Below, one piece after another: positions 15,655-23,262 of a stretch of DNA of 64,000 bases (position 1 is its first letter; every line of letters starts with the position of its first letter). This DNA is from Bryobacteraceae bacterium (GTDB taxonomy: Bacteria; Acidobacteriota; Terriglobia; Bryobacterales; Bryobacteraceae). Under the pieces are notes generated by a model, which saw nothing but the letters and a program-made list of their open reading frames with translations, was not told the DNA's origin and did no database searches. Both the position numbers and the translations under genes were made by a program. Where the stretch lies: contig JAWKHH010000005.1 in the NCBI GenBank assembly GCA_041394945.1, forward strand, positions 868,001-932,000, given 5' to 3'.

Positions 15655-17015
15655 AACACAAACACCTTGCCTTGTTTTCGCTGGCGGCGATCGCGGCCGC
15701 TCCCGCGGCGCGGGCGCAGTTCGACATCAAGGACATCATCACGGCCGAGGCGGCCCGGCCGGTGATCGCGGTTCCGGATATGCGCGGAACCGGCGTCGGC
15801 CAGGGGGCGATGGACACGTTCAACCGGACGTTGTTCGCCGACCTGCAGGACGCCGGCGTTTTCCGGATGGCGCCCAAGAGCATGTATCCGGCGCAGATCC
15901 CGCAGCGGCCGCAGGACTTCCGCCCGCCGGTGACCGGCGAGCGCCAGGGCCCGTGGCTCACCGACTGGTCAAACCCGCCGGCGAGCGCGAACTACGTCAC
16001 GATCGGATACACGGCGGTTCAGGACAACCGGCTGGTGCTGTTCGGCTGGCTCTACAACGTCCAGCAGCCGGACCTTTCGAACGCGCAGGTGATCGGCAAG
16101 CTCTACTTCGCCGATGTATCCGAAGACGGCGCGCGGAAGGTGGCGCACGATTTCGCGGCCGACATTCTGCGTAAGTTCGGCGTGGAGCCGGTGATGGGAA
16201 CGAAGGTTTACTACACTTCCACGCGGTCCGGAAACCGCGAGATCTGGGTGATGGATTGGGACGGCTCGAACAAGAAGCAGTTGACGCATTTGCGCGCCAT
16301 CACCAACTTCGCGGCGGTCTCTCCGGATTCGTCGCGGCTCGCATTCACCACGTTCGCCAAGGGAACGCCGCAGATCATGATGTTGTCGCTCGAGACGGGA
16401 CGGGTGCTGCCGTTCTACAACCAGCAGGCATCGCTCAACGGGACGCCGGCGTTTTCGCCCGACGGCCGGCTTCTGTTCTCCTCGACGGCGCATGTTGGCC
16501 CTGGACGTGCAGGGTCGGCGAATGTGTACGAGTGCAATCTCGACGGTTCCGGGCTGCATCGGATCGCGATCACCTCGGCCATCGAAATGGAAGCGAAGGT
16601 GAACCCGAAGAACCCGGGTGAGGTCGTGATGACGTCAGGCCGGTCGGGCCCGCCGCAGGTGTACAAGATGAGCCGGGATGGCACCGATGTGGTACGCCTC
16701 ACCCCAGGCGAGGGTGACGCGGTGAATCCGTCGTGGCACCCGAACGGCCAACATATTGCATTTGCTTGGACAAGAGGGTATGATCCCGGTAATTTCAATA
16801 TTTTCGTAATGGATGTTGCAACCCGTCAGGTTGTACAATTAACGCGAGGCGCCGGTCGTAACGAGAACCCGTCGTGGGCGCCGGATGGCCGTCACATCGT
16901 TTTTTCGTCGACACGCAGCGGGTCCACGCAGATCTGGACGATGCTGGCAGACGGAACTCAAGTGCGTCAATTGACGCATGAAGGCCGTAACAGTAACCCG
17001 GTCTGGAGCCGATAG
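15651..17015 (+). CDS. tolB: Tol-Pal system beta-propeller protein TolB
   Basis: A 454-aa periplasmic protein: signal peptide (MKHKHLALFSLAAIAAAPAARA), a TolB N-terminal domain (about 25-170) and a six-bladed propeller of WD40-like/PD40 repeats with characteristic YTSTRSGNREIWVMDWDGSN, FSPDGRLLFSS and FSSTRSGSTQIWTM segments. TolB binds Pal and outer-membrane lipoproteins. It is coupled to tolA by a 4-bp overlap. Codons between about 16740 and 16860 are strikingly AT-rich compared with the rest of the gene, although the protein sequence remains normal. Confidence 0.94.
   Translation: MKHKHLALFSLAAIAAAPAARAQFDIKDIITAEAARPVIAVPDMRGTGVGQGAMDTFNRTLFADLQDAGVFRMAPKSMYPAQIPQRPQDFRPPVTGERQGPWLTDWSNPPASANYVTIGYTAVQDNRLVLFGWLYNVQQPDLSNAQVIGKLYFADVSEDGARKVAHDFAADILRKFGVEPVMGTKVYYTSTRSGNREIWVMDWDGSNKKQLTHLRAITNFAAVSPDSSRLAFTTFAKGTPQIMMLSLETGRVLPFYNQQASLNGTPAFSPDGRLLFSSTAHVGPGRAGSANVYECNLDGSGLHRIAITSAIEMEAKVNPKNPGEVVMTSGRSGPPQVYKMSRDGTDVVRLTPGEGDAVNPSWHPNGQHIAFAWTRGYDPGNFNIFVMDVATRQVVQLTRGAGRNENPSWAPDGRHIVFSSTRSGSTQIWTMLADGTQVRQLTHEGRNSNPVWSR
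16756..16784 (+). promoter_or_regulatory. Possible internal promoter in tolB
   Basis: A TTGCAT at 16756-16761 and a TATGAT at 16779-16784 are separated by 17 bp inside an AT-rich patch of tolB. This could give extra expression of pal and cpoB. The -35 matches only three of six bases, so the call is tentative. Confidence 0.25.
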
Positions 17016-17187
17016 AGGGGAACAGGGAGCCTGCGCGCTCTGCGACTAGCGGGGATCGCGCCGGCGGATGTAAAACGATTTTCTTTGGCTTCCAGGCAGT
17101 GTGAGACGGATTCGTGATAGTGTGTGTGTTTCGTTCAAGAGCCAACAGGAAAGGCACGATGAAATCCCAGGGAGGGACTACCCAACA

Positions 17188-17988
17188 ATGAACAAAGAAA
17201 ACAAAGCCTGGAGAAGGCTTGCGTGGCTGATGCTGGCGTTCACGCTGCTGCTGTTCGCCGCCGGCTGTAAGAAGAAGGTTCCGCCGCCGCCGCCACCACC
17301 GCCACCGCCCGTGGTGAAGACGCCCGAAGCGCCGAAACCCTCGGCCCGAGTCACCAATTTCACGGTTGAGCCGAGCACGATTCAGCGCGGCCAGTCGGCG
17401 ACGCTACGCTGGGCGGTGGAGAACGCCGACAGCGTGACGATCGAGCCCGGAATCGGGACGGTTCCCGCGACCGGCTCGCGCCAGATCTACCCGAACGAGT
17501 CGACCAGCTATACGCTGACGGCGCGCGGTCCGGGGGGCAACGACGCTCGCACGGCTCGTGTTACGGTGACCGAGCCGCCTGCTCCTCCGCCTCCGCCTCC
17601 GCCACCGGCGCCGACGGAAACGCTGGTTCAGAGACTCGAGCGCACGGTGTCGGACGCCTACTTCGACTACGACAAGTACGATGTGCGCGAGGACGCTCGC
17701 GCCACTTTGAGCCGCAACTCCGATGCCCTCAAGGAGATATTCCGCCTCTTCCCGACGGCGGTGATCCTCGTCGAGGGCCACTGCGACGAGCGCGGGTCCG
17801 CCGAGTACAACCTGGGTCTGGGCGACCGCCGTTCGACTTCGGCGCGCGACTTCCTCGTCCAGCTTGGCGTGTCCGGAGACAAGCTGAAGACGGTGAGCTA
17901 CGGCAAGGAACGGCCGCAGTGCACCGATGCCACCGAAGACTGCTGGCAGCGGAACCGGCGCGCCCACTTCAGCGTCGCGAGCGAGTAG
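17188..17988 (+). CDS. pal: Peptidoglycan-associated lipoprotein Pal with extra Ig-like domain
   Basis: A 266-aa lipoprotein: signal with lipobox FAAGC (acylated Cys27), a ten-proline stretch, then an immunoglobulin-like domain (about 48-140, ARVTNFTVEPSTIQRGQSATLRWAVEN...SYTLTARGPGG) and, after a second Pro-rich linker, the OmpA-like peptidoglycan-binding domain (about 165-266) with EGHCDERGSAEYNLGLGDRRS. Pal anchors the outer membrane to peptidoglycan and binds TolB. The Ig-like module is not part of classical Pal, so the protein is longer than usual. The ATG at 17188 has GGAGGGA 10-17 bp upstream; the 172-bp gap after tolB may hold its own promoter. Confidence 0.9.
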   Translation: MNKENKAWRRLAWLMLAFTLLLFAAGCKKKVPPPPPPPPPPVVKTPEAPKPSARVTNFTVEPSTIQRGQSATLRWAVENADSVTIEPGIGTVPATGSRQIYPNESTSYTLTARGPGGNDARTARVTVTEPPAPPPPPPPPAPTETLVQRLERTVSDAYFDYDKYDVREDARATLSRNSDALKEIFRLFPTAVILVEGHCDERGSAEYNLGLGDRRSTSARDFLVQLGVSGDKLKTVSYGKERPQCTDATEDCWQRNRRAHFSVASE

Positions 17989-18014
17989 AGACTCGCCTCG
18001 AATCGCCCTCATCC

Positions 18015-18049
18015 ACCGGCGCGGCCGTATCGAAAACGGCCGCGCCGGT
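18015..18049 (+). terminator. Perfect 14-bp hairpin after pal
   Basis: ACCGGCGCGGCCGT at 18015-18028 pairs perfectly with ACGGCCGCGCCGGT at 18036-18049 around a 7-nt loop ATCGAAA. No T-tract follows, so it may be an attenuating or message-stabilising hairpin between pal and cpoB and not a simple intrinsic terminator. Confidence 0.45.
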
Positions 18050-18150
18050 CTGAAACAAAATCCTTCACCCGTGTCGTATGCCTGTGAGGCTGCGGCGCGG
18101 GTTTGTCATAATAAAATACGAATCCAAATCCCTGAGGAGGCTCCTGTATC

Positions 18151-19071
18151 ATGCATCTGATTCGAACGGCCACCCTGGTTGTTGTGCCGGCCGTGCTGTT
18201 TGCCGTTTCCGCGCGCGCCGCCAACAAAGAGCACGAGGCGATGGCCCGCGATCTCGCTCTCCTGTCGGCCGACGTGCAGAAGATGCAGCGCTCGATCGAA
18301 GATCAGATGCTCACGATCAAGACGCTGCTCAGCCAGGTGATCAACGATACCGGCAAGTCGCTCACCCAGGGCGCCGGCCTCGAGGTGAAGATGACCGAGC
18401 GCATGCAGACGCTCGAGAGATCCGTTAACCAGTCGATGGCCAGCCTCAACGCGAAGATCGACACCATGACCGACGAGTTCCGGCGGGTGCGCGAGGATGT
18501 GGGCGACCTGCGCGGAAAGATGAATCGGATGGACCAGCAGTTGGCCGACATCAAAACCGCCGTCACCGTCATCCAGAGCGCGCCGCGGGTGGAGGCCCCC
18601 GCGCCGCCTCCCACCGCGGAGACGGCCCCACCGGCGGAAACCGCCGGTCCGCCGGCGGGAGTGAGCGCGCAGTCGCTATTCGATGGCGCGATGCGCGACA
18701 AATCGGCGGGCCGCCCGGACCTCGCTCTGAACCAGTTTCAGGACTACATCAAGTGGTTCTCGCAAACCGAATCGGCCTGTGTCGCGCAGTACCAGATCGG
18801 CGAGATCTACATGGGTAAGCAGGATCTGGTTTCGGCGCTGGTCGCCTTCGATACGGTGCTCGAGAAGTACGGCAAGAGCTGCAGCCACTATCCGAACGCG
18901 CTCTTCATGAAGGCGCGCGCGCTCGAAAAGGGCGGCCAGCCGACTTCGGCGGCGCAGGAGTACCGCAAGCTGCGCGAGGATTTTCCCGGGTCCGACTGGG
19001 ACCGTAAGGCGACGGCGTCGCTGCGGGCGCTCGGGTTCTCGACGACGGCTCCCACCCGCAAGAAGCGATGA
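18151..19071 (+). CDS. cpoB: Cell division coordinator CpoB/YbgF-like protein
   Basis: A 306-aa periplasmic protein: signal peptide (MHLIRTATLVVVPAVLFAVSARA), a long coiled coil (about 30-145, heptads such as LALLSADVQKMQRSIEDQM), a Pro/Ala linker and C-terminal tetratricopeptide repeats (about 170-300; LFDGAMRDKSAGRPDLALNQF and ALVAFDTVLEKYGKSCSHYPNALFMKA). It coordinates Tol function with peptidoglycan synthesis during division in proteobacteria. The position directly after pal supports the name. GAGGAGG at about 18132-18138 is a strong ribosome binding site. The coiled coil is longer than in E. coli. Confidence 0.85.
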   Translation: MHLIRTATLVVVPAVLFAVSARAANKEHEAMARDLALLSADVQKMQRSIEDQMLTIKTLLSQVINDTGKSLTQGAGLEVKMTERMQTLERSVNQSMASLNAKIDTMTDEFRRVREDVGDLRGKMNRMDQQLADIKTAVTVIQSAPRVEAPAPPPTAETAPPAETAGPPAGVSAQSLFDGAMRDKSAGRPDLALNQFQDYIKWFSQTESACVAQYQIGEIYMGKQDLVSALVAFDTVLEKYGKSCSHYPNALFMKARALEKGGQPTSAAQEYRKLREDFPGSDWDRKATASLRALGFSTTAPTRKKR

Positions 19072-19077
19072 GGCGGC

Positions 19078-19950
19078 ATGCGGAGGCGAGCGGTTTCCGT
19101 GCTGCTGGCGGCCCTCCCGATGGTGGCCGGTGAGTTCCCGCGTACGCTTGAGGCCTTTCCCGGAAGAACACCCGCAATCGACGGCAGGCTCTCGCCGGGG
19201 GAGTGGGACGACGCGACGGCGTTCACCGGAGTCCTCGACTGGATCCCGCAGTTCAACAAAACCACCAAGCCCGCCGACCTGGCGTTGAAGGGCTGGCTGA
19301 AGCACGACGGCCGGCGGCTCTATTTCGCGTTCGAGATTACCGACGACGTGCTGTACGGGATCGACACGGCGCGTTGGCTCCCGGCTGAGAATCCGAAGGC
19401 GCACGATCTGACGCGCGAGGGATTCCCGTGGTTCGGCGACGAGATGGAACTGCTTGTCAACGCCGACAATCGCTGGTCGCCGGACGAGAGCGCGCGCGGC
19501 GACGGTACTGCGTGGCAGATGGTGTGCAACCTGACGAAGTCCCGGCGGGGCGGCGTGGGTCCGAAAGCAGGCGAACGATCGTGCCTGCTCGAAGGTGAGC
19601 CGCGGCGGAAGCTCGAGGCGTGGAACACGTATCGCCGATGGATCGATTCCGGGGCGATGCATGCCGCGGCGCGGGTGGCGAGGAAGAATGCCCGCGGCGG
19701 GACGTACGTCGTCGAATGGGCAGTGAGCTTCGACCCGTGCCTCGAGATCGAAAAAGGCAAGTTCTACACAACGGCCCTCGGCGATCGCGCCATGGGGCTC
19801 AACATTGCCCTCGGCGATATCGACGAGCCCGAGAAGGGCAAGGGCAACTTCGGAAACTTCAACCACGAAGACTGGTGGGCCGGCGCGAAAGACATTCGCA
19901 CGCGGCTCGCCCAATATGGAGTGCTATGGATACGAACCGCCCGCCGCTAG
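19078..19950 (+). CDS. CBM9-like secreted carbohydrate-binding protein
   Basis: A 290-aa exported protein: signal peptide (RRRAVSVLLAALPMVAG), then a domain like family 9 carbohydrate-binding modules, with AIDGRLSPGEWDDATAF at about 32-48, KGWLKHDGRRLYFAFEITDD at 71-90 and DEMELLVNADNRW near 122-134. Such stand-alone domains in acidobacteria are usually annotated as carbohydrate-binding family 9-like. The start is 6 bp after cpoB, so it may be read with the Tol cluster; its 3' end overlaps deoC by 25 bp. Ligand unknown. Confidence 0.78.
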   Translation: MRRRAVSVLLAALPMVAGEFPRTLEAFPGRTPAIDGRLSPGEWDDATAFTGVLDWIPQFNKTTKPADLALKGWLKHDGRRLYFAFEITDDVLYGIDTARWLPAENPKAHDLTREGFPWFGDEMELLVNADNRWSPDESARGDGTAWQMVCNLTKSRRGGVGPKAGERSCLLEGEPRRKLEAWNTYRRWIDSGAMHAAARVARKNARGGTYVVEWAVSFDPCLEIEKGKFYTTALGDRAMGLNIALGDIDEPEKGKGNFGNFNHEDWWAGAKDIRTRLAQYGVLWIRTARR

Positions 19951-20687
19951 CCACCTACGCCGATATGGCCCAGCTATTCGACCACTCGCTGGTGCGCCCG
20001 GAACTCACCGAGGACCAGATTCGCGACGGCTGCGATCTCGCCGCCGAATACGGCGTGGCTACGGTGTCGGTGCGCCCATCCGACATTGACATCGCCATCC
20101 GACAGTTGCGGGGGACCAACGTGCGGGTGGGGAGCCTCGCGGGCTTCCCGCACGGCAGCCAGAACACCGCCACCAAGCTTTACGAGGTCCGCGATCTGAT
20201 CCGCCGCGGCGCCAAAGAGATCGACATGGTGATCAACATCGGGAAGCTGGTTTCGAGGCAGTGGCACTACTGCGAAACCGAACTCGTCCAGATGGCCAAT
20301 GCCTGCCATGCCGAAGGCGTCATCCTCAAGTGCATCGTCGAGACCGCGTACCTCGACCACGAACAGAAGATTGTGGCGTGCAAGCTGATGAAGCATGCCC
20401 AGGTGGATTACATCAAGACGTCCACGGGCATCGCCCCGACCGGCTACACGCGGGAAGACGTCGCGCTGTTTTATTCGAAGTGCCATCCGTTCGTGAAGGT
20501 GAAGGCGGCGCATGGGGTCCGGACGATGGAGCGGGCGATCGAGGCCTACGAGGCCGGCGCGGACCGGATCGGGGTGACGGCGACGAAGACGATGCTGGAT
20601 GCCTGGAAGGCGGAACTGAAGCGCCGGGCGGAATCGGGCGAGCCGGCTCCGGCGGCGGCGACCGCGACCGAGGGCTCCGGGTACTGA
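19926..20687 (+). CDS. deoC: Deoxyribose-phosphate aldolase
   Basis: A 253-aa class I aldolase that splits 2-deoxyribose-5-phosphate into glyceraldehyde-3-phosphate and acetaldehyde. The Schiff-base lysine is K164 in YIKTSTG and the second active-site lysine is K193 in KVKAAHGVR; LDHSLVRPELTEDQI at the N-terminus and ILKCIVETAYL fit DeoC. The ATG at 19926 lies within the end of the CBM9-like gene, so translation is probably coupled. The last 25 residues (Ala/Glu-rich tail) are extra relative to the core enzyme. Confidence 0.92.
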   Translation: MDTNRPPLATYADMAQLFDHSLVRPELTEDQIRDGCDLAAEYGVATVSVRPSDIDIAIRQLRGTNVRVGSLAGFPHGSQNTATKLYEVRDLIRRGAKEIDMVINIGKLVSRQWHYCETELVQMANACHAEGVILKCIVETAYLDHEQKIVACKLMKHAQVDYIKTSTGIAPTGYTREDVALFYSKCHPFVKVKAAHGVRTMERAIEAYEAGADRIGVTATKTMLDAWKAELKRRAESGEPAPAAATATEGSGY

Positions 20688-20712
20688 CGCGCGGGAACAG
20701 CGCTACCGCCCG

Positions 20713-21345
20713 TTACTGACGCGACATCGAGAACCGCACGAGGCCGGCGACGTCGTGGATGTCGAGCTTCTGCATCAGATTCTTCCGGTGGCTATCGATC
20801 GTCTTGGGGCTCAGGTTGAGGCGGTTCGCGATTTCCTTGGCGCGAACGCCCTGCACCAGCAGCGAGAACACCTGATATTCACGCGTGCTCAGCCGCTCCA
20901 GCGGATCGCCAGACTGCGCGCCTGCGCCAAAGATCCGGTCCGCATCCACCGCCGGGCTGAAGTAGATGCCCCCGCGAGCCATTTGCTCCAGACCCTCCAG
21001 AATATCCCCCACGGGACCATCCTCGAGCAGAAATCCGGACGAGCCGGCGCGCAACGCCTCGAGGACCGTCTTGCGGTCCTGCCGCGGCGCAAGCAGTCCG
21101 AACCGGGTCCGCACGCCCGCTTCACGAGCGCGGGTCATGAGTTCGAACGGGTGCAACTCCGGGAGATCAATCGAAAGGACACAGAGATCCGGCTTGAGCA
21201 GACACACCTGCCGGAAGGCCTCGGCGCCATCGGCGCACACGGCGGCGATATCGAATTTGCCGGATCGCTCGCAAAGGGCCGCGAGCCCCTCCCGGATCAG
21301 TCCCCGCAGGTCGGCAACGATCAGGGAGGCTTTCGCCTCGGCCAC
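20713..21345 (-). CDS. Atypical receiver/LuxR-type response regulator
   Basis: A 210-aa NarL-like regulator: receiver domain (about 6-125) and LuxR-type helix-turn-helix (about 148-208, LSTREYQVFSLLVQGVRAKEIANRLNLSPKTIDSHRKNL in pieces). The receiver pocket is degenerate: the phospho-acceptor position reads Ser58 (PDLCVLSIDLP), the first acidic residue of the pair is Ala11, the conserved Thr is Ala86 and the conserved Lys is Glu108. It therefore probably works without phosphorylation. It is last in an operon behind the STAS and anti-sigma-kinase genes (22 bp gap), suggesting a general stress or sigma-control role. Confidence 0.85.
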   Translation of the reverse strand: MAEAKASLIVADLRGLIREGLAALCERSGKFDIAAVCADGAEAFRQVCLLKPDLCVLSIDLPELHPFELMTRAREAGVRTRFGLLAPRQDRKTVLEALRAGSSGFLLEDGPVGDILEGLEQMARGGIYFSPAVDADRIFGAGAQSGDPLERLSTREYQVFSLLVQGVRAKEIANRLNLSPKTIDSHRKNLMQKLDIHDVAGLVRFSMSRQ

Positions 21346-21367
21346 GGGTAGGGCCTAACCGCGCCGG

Positions 21368-21712
21368 TTAGGTGAAACTCCGGACGGCGGCGGCTTCGTC
21401 ATCGAAGGTCTCGAAGACCGTGTACAGCTTGGTGATCTGCAACAGGTCCTGCACGCGCTTGCCCAGGTTGAGCAGCTTCAGCATGCCGCCGGCGTTGGTA
21501 GTGGTGGTGTAGCCGGAGACGAGTTCGCCGATGCCGGAGCTGTCGATATAAGAAATCTCGCCCATGTTGATGAGCACCTTCTTCGAGCCCGAAGCCACCA
21601 GTTCCTTGATCTTTTCGCGAAACGCCGTCGATCCCTCACCGAGCGTGATGCGTCCGCTCGCGTCGATCACCGTTACGTCGCCAACCTGCCGGGTTGTCAG
21701 TTTTACACTCAC
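21368..21712 (-). CDS. STAS-domain anti-sigma-factor antagonist
   Basis: A 114-aa SpoIIAA/RsbV-like protein. The phosphorylatable serine is in YIDSSGIGEL (about residues 55-64), preceded by KKVLINMGE. In the partner-switch scheme the unphosphorylated form captures the anti-sigma kinase and frees a sigma factor; the kinase gene is 14 bp upstream. No sigma factor gene is in the window. Confidence 0.9.
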   Translation of the reverse strand: MSVKLTTRQVGDVTVIDASGRITLGEGSTAFREKIKELVASGSKKVLINMGEISYIDSSGIGELVSGYTTTTNAGGMLKLLNLGKRVQDLLQITKLYTVFETFDDEAAAVRSFT

Positions 21713-21726
21713 AGAGGTCTGCCTCC

Positions 21727-22167
21727 TTACTCTGATCTCAAGTATTTTGCCATACGGACGCGCGTGCCTGCCGGCTCGCGCCGTCCGATTTCAAACTCGT
21801 CCATGTAGGCGCGGATCATCAACAGGCCGCGCCCGGAATGCCGCAGCACGTTGTCCTCGGCGCGCGGGTCTGGGACGTCGGACATGTCGAAACCCTTGCC
21901 CTCGTCTTCGATCTCGATCACCACGCCGTCGGCCCGCTCCCAGACCTGGAAGCGCACTTTCTTCCGCGCGTTGTACCGGTTGCCATGGGCCACCGCGTTG
22001 ACCATGGATTCGCGGACGGCCATACCGACGTCGTGCCGGCTGTCTTCGTCGAAGCCCACGTTCGCGGCCGATTCCATTGCCGCCGCTTCGGCCTGGTCGA
22101 CGCTATCCAAGTTCGACGCCAATTCGAGGACCGTGTGTTTCCTTGCGCCGCTGGTGTTCTCCGGCAT
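21727..22167 (-). CDS. Anti-sigma factor serine kinase (SpoIIAB/RsbW-like)
   Basis: A 146-aa GHKL ATPase of the RsbW type. The N-box is in VRESMVNAVAHGNRYN (about residues 51-66), the G1 box DEGKGFD near 87-93, and the G2 lid GRGLLMI near 111-117. It would phosphorylate the downstream STAS protein and bind a sigma factor. First gene of a three-gene operon; a promoter-like TTGACT is found just upstream. Confidence 0.9.
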   Translation of the reverse strand: MPENTSGARKHTVLELASNLDSVDQAEAAAMESAANVGFDEDSRHDVGMAVRESMVNAVAHGNRYNARKKVRFQVWERADGVVIEIEDEGKGFDMSDVPDPRAEDNVLRHSGRGLLMIRAYMDEFEIGRREPAGTRVRMAKYLRSE

Positions 22168-22207
22168 ATCCCGTTTCGCGGCGCATGCCGCCTGAGGTGG
22201 AAAAGGT

Positions 22208-22237
22208 AAGGTACTCGAATCCCGAGGTGAAAGTCAA
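22208..22237 (-). promoter_or_regulatory. Candidate promoter of the partner-switch operon
   Basis: On the minus strand TTGACT (plus 22232-22237) and TACCTT (plus 22208-22213) are 18 bp apart, about 40 bp before the anti-sigma-kinase start. The -35 is near consensus and the -10 weak. Confidence 0.4.
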
Positions 22238-22287
22238 GTTCCGCCCACGTCCTGTCCCACGTCCGTGCCCGGTTCGTCCGGTGGCGA

Positions 22288-23262
22288 TCAGTTATTCCGG
22301 AACGCCGCCGCCTTGGCCTCCCACGGCCCGTGCAGGATCCGCGCTTTCGGCTTGGCCCGCCGCAGCGCCGCGAGTCCCTGGTCCGTGACCGCGGTGCCCT
22401 TCAGGTCGATCGACTCGAGCGCCGGGTACGTGGCAAGCAGCGCCGCGCCGTCGTCGTCCACGCGGTCGCAGCCCTGCAGCGTCAGCCGTTCCAGCTTCGG
22501 GAGTTCCTTCAGCCGTTCGAGCCACCGCCCGGTGACCGACATCGCCGACACCGTCGCGAAGCGCTGGCCCTCCACGCCGATGCCGATCGACGTGCAACCG
22601 AAGCGCAGCTCACGGAGGTTCCTCAACGTCAGCACCGCATCAAGGCCTTTGTCCGACATGGCGATCGCCCACACGTTCGCGTCCGTGCCCTGGCGGCCGC
22701 TCACGTCGAGGTAGGTCAACCCCGGCATCAGCCGGAGCGCTTGCAGACCGGCGTCGCCAAGCTCGTTACCGCCGAGCGTCAGTTCCTTCAGATTCGTCAG
22801 CGCCGCCAGCCGCTCCGGACCCACGTCGGTGATCATGGCCGAACCGATGTCGAGCGACTCCAGCGTCGAAATGCCGGCGATGTGCTCGAGCGTCGTGTCG
22901 CTGATCTTGGCGCCGTGGATATTCAGCCGGCGCAGCTTCTTCCAGCCCTTGATCGCCGCAAGCCCCTCGTCGGTGACGTACTCGGCGAAACGCAGGTTCA
23001 GATCCGTGACGCCGGGGAGGTTCTTCAAGGCCTGCATGCCCTGGTCCGTGATGCGGGTCACGGAGAGATCGAGGTAGGAGAGGCGCGGCAGTTCGGCCAG
23101 CCGGCGCAAGTCCGTATCGGTCACCCACGACGCGCGAAAATCCACGCCGGTGATTTCGCCGGCGGCGTCGCGCATCACGCGTCCGCCCGCGTCTTCGATC
23201 CATCGGGTGTCGGCGGCGGCCATCAACAGCGGGCAGAGCGCGAGTAGGGCGGTGCGGTGCAT
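22288..23262 (-). CDS. Secreted leucine-rich-repeat protein (short paralogue)
   Basis: A 324-aa protein with a signal peptide (MHRTALLALCPLLMAAA) and around ten leucine-rich repeats of about 24 residues with the consensus LxxLxxLxLxxTxITDxGLxxL, the RNI/GALA-like type frequent in Planctomycetes and acidobacteria. It starts directly against the stop of the larger LRR gene (no intergenic base), so both are one operon and probably arose by duplication. LRR solenoids bind proteins; the partner is unknown. Confidence 0.82.
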   Translation of the reverse strand: MHRTALLALCPLLMAAADTRWIEDAGGRVMRDAAGEITGVDFRASWVTDTDLRRLAELPRLSYLDLSVTRITDQGMQALKNLPGVTDLNLRFAEYVTDEGLAAIKGWKKLRRLNIHGAKISDTTLEHIAGISTLESLDIGSAMITDVGPERLAALTNLKELTLGGNELGDAGLQALRLMPGLTYLDVSGRQGTDANVWAIAMSDKGLDAVLTLRNLRELRFGCTSIGIGVEGQRFATVSAMSVTGRWLERLKELPKLERLTLQGCDRVDDDGAALLATYPALESIDLKGTAVTDQGLAALRRAKPKARILHGPWEAKAAAFRNN

